Shown: positions 1 through 8,678, counted from the first letter of the stretch. The stretch is DNA of 64,000 bases from an uncultured Clostridia bacterium (GCA_947625195.1 CANQNK010000001.1:1-64000), one strand, 5' to 3'. The notes: generated by a model from the letters alone, not told the origin. Made by a program: numbers and translations.

Positions 1-70
1 ACAGTAGTTAAGCTCATTTGCGCCGAAGATACTTGGCTGGCGACGGCCCGGGAAAATAGGTGTTGCCGAC
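1..70 (+). rRNA. rrf: 5S ribosomal RNA, 3' portion (5' end outside the window)
   Basis: Sequence ACAGTAGTTAAGCTCATTTGCGCCGAAGATACTTGGCTGGCGACGGCCCGGGAAAATAGGTGTTGCCGAC matches the conserved 3' half of bacterial 5S rRNA; a tRNA follows after 7 nt. Confidence 0.85.
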
Positions 71-77
71 TTTATAT

Positions 78-153
78 TCCTCAATAGCTCAGTCGGTAGA
101 GCATGCGGCTGTTAACCGCAGGGTCGTTGGTTCGAGTCCAACTTGGGGAGCCA
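78..153 (+). tRNA. tRNA-Asn(GTT), CCA encoded
   Basis: Cloverleaf: acceptor TCCTCAA/TTGGGGA, anticodon loop CTGTTAA (GTT), T-loop GGTTCGAGTCC, 3' GCCA. Confidence 0.95.
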
Positions 154-187
154 AAAAGAGTCCTATTAAGGGCTCTTTTTTATTTTG
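153..187 (+). terminator. Rho-independent terminator after the rRNA/tRNA operon
   Basis: AAAAAGAGTCCTATTAAGGGCTCTTTTTTATTTT: stem followed by T run. Confidence 0.75.
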
Positions 188-277
188 GCTCAAAGTCAAT
201 AGTTGGCGTAAAAGTTAAAATGAAAAAATGTATGAAAGCAGCTACCAACAGGTGGCTGCTTGTGTGTTATAGTGGTG

Positions 278-516
278 TTAGTGAGAAAAAATATGTAAAA
301 TACGGTTTCTGAAACGCTTAAAATTTTTGTAACCGTAAGCATTTCTCTTAAGGACTTTAATTTTGTTGTTACAGCCTTCTGTGAAACCGTTAGTAACAGG
401 TGAAGAAAACGAATTAATAATACCGGTATACCAATTACGCATTGTTTTGGCGCATCTTTCAAATTGTGGTACACCGCAGTTCTCGGCATATTCTATCCAT
501 TCTTTCGTAGGTTTTG
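278..516 (-). pseudogene. ISL3-family transposase, C-terminal remnant
   Basis: Minus-strand frame ending at 278 reads TKEWIEYAENCGVPQFERCAKTMRNWYTGIINSFSSPVTNGFTEGCNNKIKVLKRNAYGYKNFKRFRNRILHIFSH*, the characteristic ISL3 C-terminus (NGFTEGCNNKIKVLKR...RFRNRILH). The N-terminal catalytic part is absent. Confidence 0.85.
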
Positions 517-738
517 TTGATGTTTGTACGATATAGGTTTATCAATTAAACCAATCAGATAATCGGCAGATAGGTTATAATACTTGCATAGCAATACCAG
601 ATCGTCAATTTTTAGTTCCGCACGTCCTGCTTCAATATGGTTATACCCTTGTTGCGACTTGTTTAGTATCTTTCCAATCTGCGCTTGCGTTAAATCTCGA
701 TCTTCCCGAATATTTTTGATCCTCTCACGATAATGCAT
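493..738 (-). CDS. XRE-family helix-turn-helix transcriptional regulator
   Basis: 81 aa; IKNIREDRDLTQAQIGKILNKSQQGYNHIEAGRAELKIDDLVLLCKYYNLSADYLIGL is a classic Cro/CI-type HTH. Confidence 0.9.
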   Translation of the reverse strand: MHYRERIKNIREDRDLTQAQIGKILNKSQQGYNHIEAGRAELKIDDLVLLCKYYNLSADYLIGLIDKPISYKHQQNLRKNG

Positions 739-776
739 AAAATCACCTCAATATATTTTATGAAAATATTGTACAA

Positions 777-822
777 TACTCAAAAATTGAGTATTGACAA
801 TTACTCAAACATTGAGTATAAT
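777..822. promoter_or_regulatory. Divergent promoter region with twin XRE-type operators
   Basis: Two dyads TACTCAA-AAA-TTGAGTA (777-793) and TACTCAA-ACA-TTGAGTA (802-818), centres 25 bp apart. TTGACA (794-799), 17-bp spacer, TATAAT (817-822) on the + strand. Confidence 0.85.
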
Positions 823-893
823 ATTGATGAGGGCATGAGTATCGTGTCGAAAATGGATTTTTCAAGAACTAAATAAATCAGGAGGAAAATGAA

Positions 894-1367
894 ATGAACG
901 AACAAACACCTATAACAGAAAGTAAAGCTATTGATGATTCTTTTATTGAGATGTCCCATACGGAGACAGATAAAAAAGAACAGACAAAAGAAAAGCTTAA
1001 TGACAGCAATTTTAATACAGATGCCACAATTAAAAGTAGCGTGCATTCAGTTGTTAAAAAAAGTGGCAACGGTCGACTTAAAGCAATTGTCGGGTTTATC
1101 GTATTTTCTATTATCGTTTATATCTTTATAAATGGAGGCCTTTTTGGGTCTTCGTACTATGTAGCAAAACTGCCGTCTTATAATGCGGCTACCGTAAAAG
1201 TTGATGGGTATATGCATAAAAGCAGATCCTGTTGCAAAAAGGTGGCAGATGCTAATGGCGCTGAAGTAATTCGAGTGAAACCTGACCAGAGTGCACGAAC
1301 AAATAGCTATGGTCAAACAATTCGATATGAAAATTGTTTTAACTATTGTCCATTATGCTGTTATTGA
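894..1367 (+). CDS. Uncharacterised single-pass membrane protein with Cys-rich C-terminus
   Basis: 157 aa; RBS AGGAGG before ATG; hydrophilic N-terminus, one TM helix (LKAIVGFIVFSIIVYIFINGG), C-terminal HKSRSCCKK...CFNYCPLCCY; downstream of the twin-operator promoter. Confidence 0.7.
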   Translation: MNEQTPITESKAIDDSFIEMSHTETDKKEQTKEKLNDSNFNTDATIKSSVHSVVKKSGNGRLKAIVGFIVFSIIVYIFINGGLFGSSYYVAKLPSYNAATVKVDGYMHKSRSCCKKVADANGAEVIRVKPDQSARTNSYGQTIRYENCFNYCPLCCY

Positions 1368-1596
1368 CAATTATAAATTTTAGAAACACGGAGAAGAGAA
1401 TAGAGTGATTCATAAAAATTATTGACTATACTTAGTAAAATGAATTACAAGAATCTAGTCATTTCGAAGTTTGCGCAAGAGTACGGATAAATAAATGATA
1501 ATTGGTGAAATTCCAGTTTATTGATTGCTATGGACAGAGTTCACTACTTTTAGTAGATATTACTCATCTCTACACCTTTGGCTGTTCTTTTCTAAC

Positions 1597-1633
1597 AAAA
1601 AAGAGTCCTAATACGGACTCTTTTTTACTTTTA
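1597..1633 (+). terminator. Rho-independent terminator, near copy of the one at 153-187
   Basis: AAAAAAGAGTCCTAATACGGACTCTTTTTTACTTTT. Confidence 0.75.
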
Positions 1634-1696
1634 TTATAAAGTTTGTGTTGCAATATGTTTTACTTTGTTGTAAAATATATGTAAAGGAGGAGTATT

Positions 1697-2644
1697 ATGG
1701 ATATACAATATTTACTGCTTTTGCAGAATGCAAGAGAATCTGTCGGCGGCGTGTTTAATGACTTTTTTCTTCAGATAAGTGATTTGTCATATGGGATCTT
1801 TATATGGATGCTCGCTTGTATAATGTTTTGGGCCGTTGACAAGAAAAGCGGAAGCTTTTTGTTTTTAAACATTGGTTTTTCAAGGTTTATTATGCAGGTG
1901 TTGAAGTTGACATTTTGCGTCTACAGACCCTGGATCAGATCAAGTGAAATCGTTCCTGTCGAAACGGCTTCCGGCTATTCATTTCCAAGCGGACACAGTG
2001 TGACTGCCGCGGCTAATTACGGAACCGTAATTGAAAGATACAGAAGATATAAACCGCTTTGTGTTTTTATGGTGGTAATGATTTTACTGACGGTCTTTTC
2101 AAGGAATTATATAGGCGTTCACACTCCGCAGGATGTACTGGTCGGTACATTGATTGGTGTAATTGTTGTTATTGTGGGTTCTAAGGTCTGGACGTGGATT
2201 GATAAAAATCAAAAAAGAGATTACATAATTCCAATAGTTGGTGTGGCTTTAACAGCATTGTTTCTGATTTATATAAGCCTTAAATCGTATCCTATGGATT
2301 ATGTCGACGGTAAGCTTTTGGTTGATCCAAATAAAATGATGACCGACGGGTTTAAGGATGCCGGAAGATTTCTCGGTGTGACGATAGGTTGGTTTTTGGA
2401 AAGGCGATTTGTGAGGTTTTCTCTTGATGTATCAGCTTCTCAGAAAATTACAAGATGCTGCGTGGGCGTTCTTTTGATTATACTTTATGAAAAAGCTCTT
2501 ATGCCCGCAGTAACAGAAGTAATCGGCTTTTCCTGGATTAGCTTTCTTTTGACATTTTTAGAATTGATACTGCTTATAGTAATTTATCCGTTATGTTTTT
2601 CTAAGCTTGAATCATCCAGACGCGTAAAAAAATGTATTCAATAA
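1697..2644 (+). CDS. PAP2-superfamily membrane phosphatase
   Basis: PAP2 motifs KLTFCVYRPW, SFPSGHS and SRNYIGVHTPQDV; multiple TM segments. Confidence 0.9.
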   Translation: MDIQYLLLLQNARESVGGVFNDFFLQISDLSYGIFIWMLACIMFWAVDKKSGSFLFLNIGFSRFIMQVLKLTFCVYRPWIRSSEIVPVETASGYSFPSGHSVTAAANYGTVIERYRRYKPLCVFMVVMILLTVFSRNYIGVHTPQDVLVGTLIGVIVVIVGSKVWTWIDKNQKRDYIIPIVGVALTALFLIYISLKSYPMDYVDGKLLVDPNKMMTDGFKDAGRFLGVTIGWFLERRFVRFSLDVSASQKITRCCVGVLLIILYEKALMPAVTEVIGFSWISFLLTFLELILLIVIYPLCFSKLESSRRVKKCIQ

Positions 2645-2749
2645 AAGACCGTTAAATACTAAATTGATAGCAAAATAACATGAATCCAAACACCTTCCTG
2701 TAGAATAGAAAAACTATATGTTAATTACGGTATTTATGGTTCTTGCTTT

Positions 2750-2800
2750 AAAAAAAATTTGCTCCCAGAGGCTTTGCGCCCTTGGAAGCAAATTTTTTGT
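2750..2800. terminator. Rho-independent terminator
   Basis: AAATTTGCTCC...GGAAGCAAATTTTTTG hairpin. Confidence 0.65.
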
Positions 2801-3174
2801 TTTTTCTTAGATGATCCTAAAGTTTTTTTACTTTCTTTTGACTTAGCTTGCCAAGCAGTTCATACAAAATAAAATACAAAGCTTGTGCTTTCTTGGTATA
2901 CATATCCATGAAAGCCGCAAGTTACTGCATCCTTTTGGTCGTCTGCGTTCGGGCTGCCTTTGTGAAGCATAGCAAATGAACTTAGGCTGGAACACTCTTT
3001 TTTAAAAAGCGAAATACCATTCATTTTTTAAACTTTTTGATACATTTATAATATGTCAGCTTTTTAATGTTTTTCGCAACGGCATCTTATCATAAAAAGT
3101 TCAAACGCTTTTTCTGATTCAAATAAGCTGTGAAACGGTGTTCATGTGGTTACCCTTACCGGTGCTGTTATATG

Positions 3175-4062
3175 TCAGTTATAGTCAACATCATAATTGA
3201 TAATGTTTCCTGAAACCGCGTCGATTGTGTAATCGTACTCTTTTTTGTCAAGGTAAAATTCAATTTCATATTCCGCTTTTCCATCATCGTAATCAAGTTC
3301 CGATTTGACAAACCGCACGTCCGTTTCGGTTAGGTTCGCATGATTCAGAGCAATTTCTTTTGCCCGTTCGACACCGATATACTCATCTTTAGCGTTATTT
3401 TTGCTGTCCGCAGAAGCTGTCGGACTTATGCTAACTGCCTCTACATCTTTTTCATGCACGGTTCCGTCAGAAGCATTGATTTCATAATCGTATTTGGTAT
3501 CGTCGGTATAAAATTCAATATCATATATTTTAATGCCGCCGTCGTTGTCCAGCTTAGTTTTTGTAAAGGTAACATTTGCTTCAGAAAGCTTCGCATCCGC
3601 TAAAGCCGCCGCCTTTGCCTTGTCAAGGGAAACTTGCTTCGGCTCATTCTCATCTGTAGAGGACTGTATACTCTGCTCAGATGACGGAGCATTATCATAT
3701 TCCACTCCTGAAGGATCTGAAGGGGAGTTTTGACTTGAATTATTTCTGCCGCCTTCAATATCCCTTGAAATTATGCCTCCGTCCCTGGCCTGAATCACAT
3801 ATTCATATTCCGTACCGTCTCTGTAAAAATCAACCTCATACTGAAAACGTCCGTCATCAAAATCAAGTTCCGCGTGCAGTGCTGATACATCGGACTCTTT
3901 TAATCCTGAATCTTGTAAGGCAATGGCTTTCGCTTCTGATTTGCTTATAAGGCTGCTTTTAATTACAATCATGCTTACTGCCGCGATAACAGCCAAAACA
4001 AAGACTATTATGCAAATAGTTGAAATTAACGCCCTTTTTGGCGTGCTGAAAAACTTTTTCAT
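3175..4062 (-). CDS. Membrane-anchored protein with three PepSY domains
   Basis: N-terminal TM anchor, then three repeats of the form (K/E)AxAxxxAxLxExDVxxxxxELDxDDGxxxYxxxFYxDxxxYxYxIxAxxGxIxxxD. Confidence 0.9.
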   Translation of the reverse strand: MKKFFSTPKRALISTICIIVFVLAVIAAVSMIVIKSSLISKSEAKAIALQDSGLKESDVSALHAELDFDDGRFQYEVDFYRDGTEYEYVIQARDGGIISRDIEGGRNNSSQNSPSDPSGVEYDNAPSSEQSIQSSTDENEPKQVSLDKAKAAALADAKLSEANVTFTKTKLDNDGGIKIYDIEFYTDDTKYDYEINASDGTVHEKDVEAVSISPTASADSKNNAKDEYIGVERAKEIALNHANLTETDVRFVKSELDYDDGKAEYEIEFYLDKKEYDYTIDAVSGNIINYDVDYN

Positions 4063-4274
4063 TTATTAAACTCCCTTCATTAAATTCCTTTACCGGCACT
4101 GTCTTTTTAATGTTAGTTACTGTTCGTTTTTAAAAATATACAGCTACAGACACGCATGAGAAGAAGAAAATATTGCGGGTGTAATTATTTTTAATTTTTG
4201 ATTGCCGCCGCATCTCTGATAATTTGTCTTGTTTTATTCGGGTCTTTATGGTTTTTGTTTAATGCGTATTTTGG

Positions 4275-4868
4275 TCAGTCGTAATATCTCAGCACGGCGA
4301 TTACCTTTCCTAAAATTTTGACCTCGTCCACAATTATGGGATCCATTGTGTCGTTTTCTGGTTGAAGTCTGAAGTGCCCGTTTTCCTTATAAAAGGTCTT
4401 TACCGTAGCATCGGTATCGTCAATCAGGGCTACCACTATATCGCCGTTTTCCGCTATTGGCTGCTGCTCAACAATAACCGTGTCGCCGTCTAGAATGGCG
4501 GCGTTTATCATACTTTCTCCTCTTACCTTAAGTGCAAATAGAGGGTTGTCATAATTTCTTGTGGTTTTAAAGCTTATAAAGTCGGTTATATTTTCAATTG
4601 CCGTAATAGGTGTTCCGGCCGTTACGGTTCCGATGACCGGAATTCTCATTCCGCCGCGGCCAGTCAGCTTTATTGCACGGTTCTGGTTTTCGCTCTTTTC
4701 AAGAAGGCCCGCGTCAATAAGTGCGTTTATGCACCGAAAGCCGGTGGAGGTGGACTTGAAGCCGAGCTCCGCACAAATTTCACGAACGGTGGGCGCATAG
4801 CCGTCTTCAATCCGTCTTTTTACGTATTCAAAAACCTGTCTGTCCTTTTCGCTAAGCGTTTTAGCCAT
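4275..4868 (-). CDS. lexA: LexA repressor (SOS regulator)
   Basis: N-terminal winged HTH (PTVREICAELGFKSTSTGFRCINAL), cleavage region VTAG, peptidase motifs GESMINAAILDGD and DDTDATVKTF. Confidence 0.95.
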   Translation of the reverse strand: MAKTLSEKDRQVFEYVKRRIEDGYAPTVREICAELGFKSTSTGFRCINALIDAGLLEKSENQNRAIKLTGRGGMRIPVIGTVTAGTPITAIENITDFISFKTTRNYDNPLFALKVRGESMINAAILDGDTVIVEQQPIAENGDIVVALIDDTDATVKTFYKENGHFRLQPENDTMDPIIVDEVKILGKVIAVLRYYD

Positions 4869-6288
4869 CGTTACACTCCCTTAATCTTTTTGCAAGCATT
4901 TTTGCAAGCTTGTATACGTCTCCGCAACCGCAGGTGATAATCAAGTCCCCCTGCTGCGCGTTTTGTTTTATATAATCGCAAATGTCAGAGAAGTTCTGCA
5001 TTTTCCTTTGGTCGGTCTGCTGATCCTGCGTCTCATTATCGCAGTCAAAGAAAACGCTTCCCGGAATGATATTTGCGAGATCTCGAGAATATATGCCTAT
5101 AGTATTTTTTTCACGGCTGCCCATAATGTCGGTTATTACCGCTATATCGGCAATAGAAAGTGCCTCTTTAAAGTCATTAAGCAGAATTTTTGTCCGTGAA
5201 TAGGTGAGCGGCTGAAATACTGCCCATATCCTTTTAAAATCAAGCGACTTTGCTGCTTTGAGCGTCACGGAAAGCTCTGCCGGGTGATGGGCATAATCGT
5301 CAACTATGGTTATTCCGCCTATTTCGTCTATTTTCTGAAAGCGCCTTATGGCTCCTGAAAAGTTGTGAAGTCCCGAGGCTATCTTTTCGTACGTAACGCC
5401 CTCGTATCTTGCGCAGGCAATCGCCGCAAGCGCGTTTAATACGTTGTGCTCTCCCGGAACGAAAATTGACATTGCACATTTCTTTTGTCCCTTGTAGTAA
5501 ACGTCAAAATCGGTTCTTAGACCGCTTTTTGCGGTTATTTTTGCACAGTAGTCGTTATCCTCTCCAAAGCCGAACGATATCTTCTCCTTTTCGTCTGCCT
5601 TGCCTACGACTTCAACGGTGTTTTCATCGTCGCCGTTGTAAATTATTGCTTTTGAGGCGTTGTTTGCAAACTTTACAAACGATTTTTTAATGTTGTCAAG
5701 AGTTTTAAAATACTCAAGATGATCGGCGTCTACATTCAGAATGACCGATATATCGGGGTGAAGCTTTAAAAAAGTATCAACAAACTCACACGCTTCACAC
5801 ACCATAATGTCGCTGTTTCCCGCTCTTCCAGAGCCGCCAATTGACGGCAGCTTTCCACCGATCACGCAGGAAAGATCAACCTTTGCGTCTATAAAAATCT
5901 GCGTAAGCATTGAAGATGCAGTAGTCTTTCCGTGAGTTCCGCTTATACATACGGCGTTGTTGTACCAGCTTGTTACAAGCCCCAAAAGCTCGCTTCTTTC
6001 CATTACAAGCACACCGCTGTTTTTTGCGGCGATAAGCTCAGGATTGTCTGACATTATCGCGGCGGAATGCACTATTAAATCGGCACCCTCAATGTTTTCT
6101 GCTCTCTGTCCCATAAAAACAGGGATTCCCATCTTTCGCACTGCCTCAAGCGTTTCGGTTTCGTTATTGTCAGAGCCGGTGAGGTAATAGCCCTGAGAAT
6201 GCAGAATCTGCGCAAGCGGATACATTCCCGAGCCGCCGATACCTATAAAATGTATGTGTTTTTTATCTGTTAAAGGGTTAATATGCAC
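4861..6288 (-). CDS. murC: UDP-N-acetylmuramate--L-alanine ligase
   Basis: HFIGIGGSGMYPLAQIL, SGTHGKTTASSM and DDYAHHPAEL; Mur ligase architecture. Confidence 0.96.
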   Translation of the reverse strand: MHINPLTDKKHIHFIGIGGSGMYPLAQILHSQGYYLTGSDNNETETLEAVRKMGIPVFMGQRAENIEGADLIVHSAAIMSDNPELIAAKNSGVLVMERSELLGLVTSWYNNAVCISGTHGKTTASSMLTQIFIDAKVDLSCVIGGKLPSIGGSGRAGNSDIMVCEACEFVDTFLKLHPDISVILNVDADHLEYFKTLDNIKKSFVKFANNASKAIIYNGDDENTVEVVGKADEKEKISFGFGEDNDYCAKITAKSGLRTDFDVYYKGQKKCAMSIFVPGEHNVLNALAAIACARYEGVTYEKIASGLHNFSGAIRRFQKIDEIGGITIVDDYAHHPAELSVTLKAAKSLDFKRIWAVFQPLTYSRTKILLNDFKEALSIADIAVITDIMGSREKNTIGIYSRDLANIIPGSVFFDCDNETQDQQTDQRKMQNFSDICDYIKQNAQQGDLIITCGCGDVYKLAKMLAKRLRECNDG

Positions 6289-6427
6289 AATAAATTATCC
6301 TTCCCACAGTAAACTATTGTTCTAATATATTGTATCATGTTTTCTTAAAAAAATAAACCCCTTTTAGTATATTTTTTATTTTAACGGCAAAAATATTTTT
6401 ATCACTGAATAAAAGGAGCTAAATATA

Positions 6428-6709
6428 ATGACAATCACAGACATTAAAGTAAGAAAACTTATCCCAAACGGAAGACTTAAAGGAGTTATAAGCGTTACCT
6501 TTGATGGGGCGTTTGCCGTTCACGATATAAAGGTGGTGCAGGGGGATGAGAGGCTTTTCGTTGCTATGCCAAGCCGCAGAGACACAAGCGGCGTATTTCG
6601 GGATATAGTTCACCCGATCTCCAGCGAAGTTAGAAAGGATATTGAGGACAAAATCTTAAAAGCTTATGAGGAAGAGTGCGAGAGACAGGAGCACAATATT
6701 GGAAGTTGA
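6428..6709 (+). CDS. spoVG: Septation/RNA-binding regulator SpoVG
   Basis: 93 aa; MTITDIKVRKL...VSVTFDGAFAVHDIKVVQGDERLFVAMPSRR...DIVHPISSEVRKDIE. Confidence 0.96.
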   Translation: MTITDIKVRKLIPNGRLKGVISVTFDGAFAVHDIKVVQGDERLFVAMPSRRDTSGVFRDIVHPISSEVRKDIEDKILKAYEEECERQEHNIGS

Positions 6710-6739
6710 ATTTCTCAATACCTGATTTTCTATAACCGT

Positions 6740-6774
6740 GGTCTATGCTCTGCCTAAAAGTCAGAGCATAGACC
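6740..6774. repeat. Perfect 13-bp inverted repeat
   Basis: GGTCTATGCTCTG-cctaaaagt-CAGAGCATAGACC, with no following T-tract. Confidence 0.85.
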
Positions 6775-6852
6775 GAAGCGGTGGGTTTTAAACTGCCATT
6801 GACTATGGCGCTGTTTATGTGATTTTATTTATAAACTATGCGGCAGCGCCTC

Positions 6853-6897
6853 ATTAAAAAGGACGGTCTTGCGAAAACAAGACCGTCCTTTTTAATG
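6853..6897. terminator. Bidirectional Rho-independent terminator (spoVG / aquaporin)
   Basis: ATTAAAAAGGACGGTCTTGcgaaaaCAAGACCGTCCTTTTTAAT. Confidence 0.9.
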
Positions 6898-6908
6898 CTT
6901 AAAGAAGA

Positions 6909-7598
6909 TTACTCAGCCTTATCAGAAGGCGCTAAAACCTTGTAAACGATTGCAGCAAGTGCAGCGCCTACAAGCGGTGCCAGAATAAATATCCAAACAT
7001 TTGTAAGAGCATCGCCGCCTGCAAAAATAGCGGGGCCTATGCTTCTTGCAGGGTTTACGGAAGTTCCCGTAAGACCGATGCCGAGGATATGTACGAGAGT
7101 AAGCGTAAGACCAATGATAAGTCCTCCGAAAGAGCCGTGGTTAGCGCTCTTTGAGGTTACGCCTATGACAGTGAGAACGAATACGAACGTCAGAATCACT
7201 TCTACCAAAAATCCTGCGCCGATGCTGTCTTTTACGCCGTCAAGGTTGTTAGAGCCGTATTTGCCTGGATCAATTCCGCTCATATTAAAAATCAGATACA
7301 GAATACCGGAGCCCGCAATAGCACCGAGAACCTGAGCAATAACGTAGCCGATAAAATCAACTATTTTCATTCCTCCCGTGATCAAAACGCCGAGCGATAC
7401 CGCAGGGTTTATGTGACAACCTGAAATGTTTCCTATGCAATAAGCCATTCCTACTATCACAAGACCAAACGCCAGAGCGGTTAGAAGATAGCCGCTTCCG
7501 TTTGTGGCGTCACATCCTACGAGCATTGCGGTTCCGCATCCGAAGATAACAAGCACCGCTGTGCCGATAAACTCGGCAATGTACTTTTTAAAAGCCAT
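6909..7598 (-). CDS. MIP-family aquaporin / glycerol facilitator
   Basis: Two NPA boxes (HINPAVSLG, SVNPARSIGPA) and six TM segments. Confidence 0.93.
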   Translation of the reverse strand: MAFKKYIAEFIGTAVLVIFGCGTAMLVGCDATNGSGYLLTALAFGLVIVGMAYCIGNISGCHINPAVSLGVLITGGMKIVDFIGYVIAQVLGAIAGSGILYLIFNMSGIDPGKYGSNNLDGVKDSIGAGFLVEVILTFVFVLTVIGVTSKSANHGSFGGLIIGLTLTLVHILGIGLTGTSVNPARSIGPAIFAGGDALTNVWIFILAPLVGAALAAIVYKVLAPSDKAE

Positions 7599-7747
7599 AA
7601 AAAAGCCTCCCTTATAAATTTATGTACTAATTATACACCGCTTTTTGTTAAATGTCTACAAATTTAGGAAAAATAAACTGAAATTAAAGTGCATTTTTAC
7701 GGTTTACACAAATAACAATATGCTTTTTTGGTGTATTTGACTTAATA

Positions 7748-7783
7748 AAAAACGCTTGCGGAAAACTCCGTAAGCGATTTTTG
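7748..7783 (-). terminator. Rho-independent terminator
   Basis: AAAAACGCTTGCGGaaaactCCGTAAGCGATTTTT. Confidence 0.6.
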
Positions 7784-8188
7784 TCAAGGTATGTAGTTTT
7801 TTGCTCTTGAAACAATCAGCTTGTCGTTGTCGTATGCAAGAACGCTTGCTGCTCGGGTTATCTCCACCCAGCGAATGTCCGCTATTTCTTCCTCCTGAGG
7901 AATGTAGTCGGTGTTTTTTGCCCTTGCGATAAAATACACCACAAGCTTTACCGTGTCCTTTCTGGGGCTGAAGGTTACGGTCTCTCGAAAGGTAGGATCA
8001 ATGATAACGTCTATTCCCGTTTCCTCCAGAACCTCTCGGTGTGCGGTTTCTATTTCCGTTTCGTTTCCCTCGACATGTCCTTTCGGGAATGACCAGTGTC
8101 CGCTGTTTACGTGTCTTATCAAAAGTATTTCTGTGTTTCCGTGATACTTACGATAGACGATGGCGCCGCAGGATTTCTCATTTACCAT
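7784..8188 (-). CDS. NUDIX hydrolase (Ap4A hydrolase-like)
   Basis: Nudix box GHVEGNETEIETAHREVLEETGID. Confidence 0.92.
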   Translation of the reverse strand: MVNEKSCGAIVYRKYHGNTEILLIRHVNSGHWSFPKGHVEGNETEIETAHREVLEETGIDVIIDPTFRETVTFSPRKDTVKLVVYFIARAKNTDYIPQEEEIADIRWVEITRAASVLAYDNDKLIVSRAKNYIP

Positions 8189-8333
8189 AAGATTTGTCCT
8201 TTCTTAAAATGTTATATTATAATTATTATAACACACTTTTTTTGTTTTGTCTTTACTTTTTGAGAATTTTTTTGCGGCGTTAAAACACAAACTAAAAAGG
8301 GAAGCTGAAACTCTAGCTTCCCTTTTGATACCC

Positions 8334-8678
8334 TTACTGCTGCGGATTCTGATAGTCTGTCTGATTTTGATAGGGCTCCTGATATGTAGGCTGCTGCGGA
8401 TAATACGGTTGTGCAATCTGCTCCGGAGCTATCCTGTTTCTGATAGCCTGAGTGCTGTCTATAAGCTCTCCAAATCCGTAAAGCGTAAAGCTTCCGAGCC
8501 AAGAGGAGATCGGCCCTAAAATGAGCACTATCACTCCTGTTATTACTGTTACTTCTCCGTTCCAATGCTGTGCTCCTATAGCAATAAGTATGATTCCGGC
8601 AATCAGTGAAAAGATAATGCCTATCCAGCATATGACCTTGGCCAGCATTTTGATTTTTCGGCCGATATTTTTAAACAT
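8334..8678 (-). CDS. Small two-TM membrane protein with Q/Y/P-rich tail
   Basis: 114 aa; two hydrophobic segments, tail PYYPQQPTYQEPYQNQTDYQNPQQ; RBS-like GGAGGTG upstream. Confidence 0.7.
   Translation of the reverse strand: MFKNIGRKIKMLAKVICWIGIIFSLIAGIILIAIGAQHWNGEVTVITGVIVLILGPISSWLGSFTLYGFGELIDSTQAIRNRIAPEQIAQPYYPQQPTYQEPYQNQTDYQNPQQ

Noticed and set aside
78-153. tRNA-Asn as an integration (att) site for the adjacent accessory block
   Set aside because: No integrase gene and no repeat of the tRNA 3' end downstream; only terminator-like sequences are shared.
196-489. 97-aa minus-strand ORF from the ORF track
   Set aside because: It is the wrong frame of the ISL3 transposase remnant; the adjacent frame gives the recognisable transposase C-terminus.
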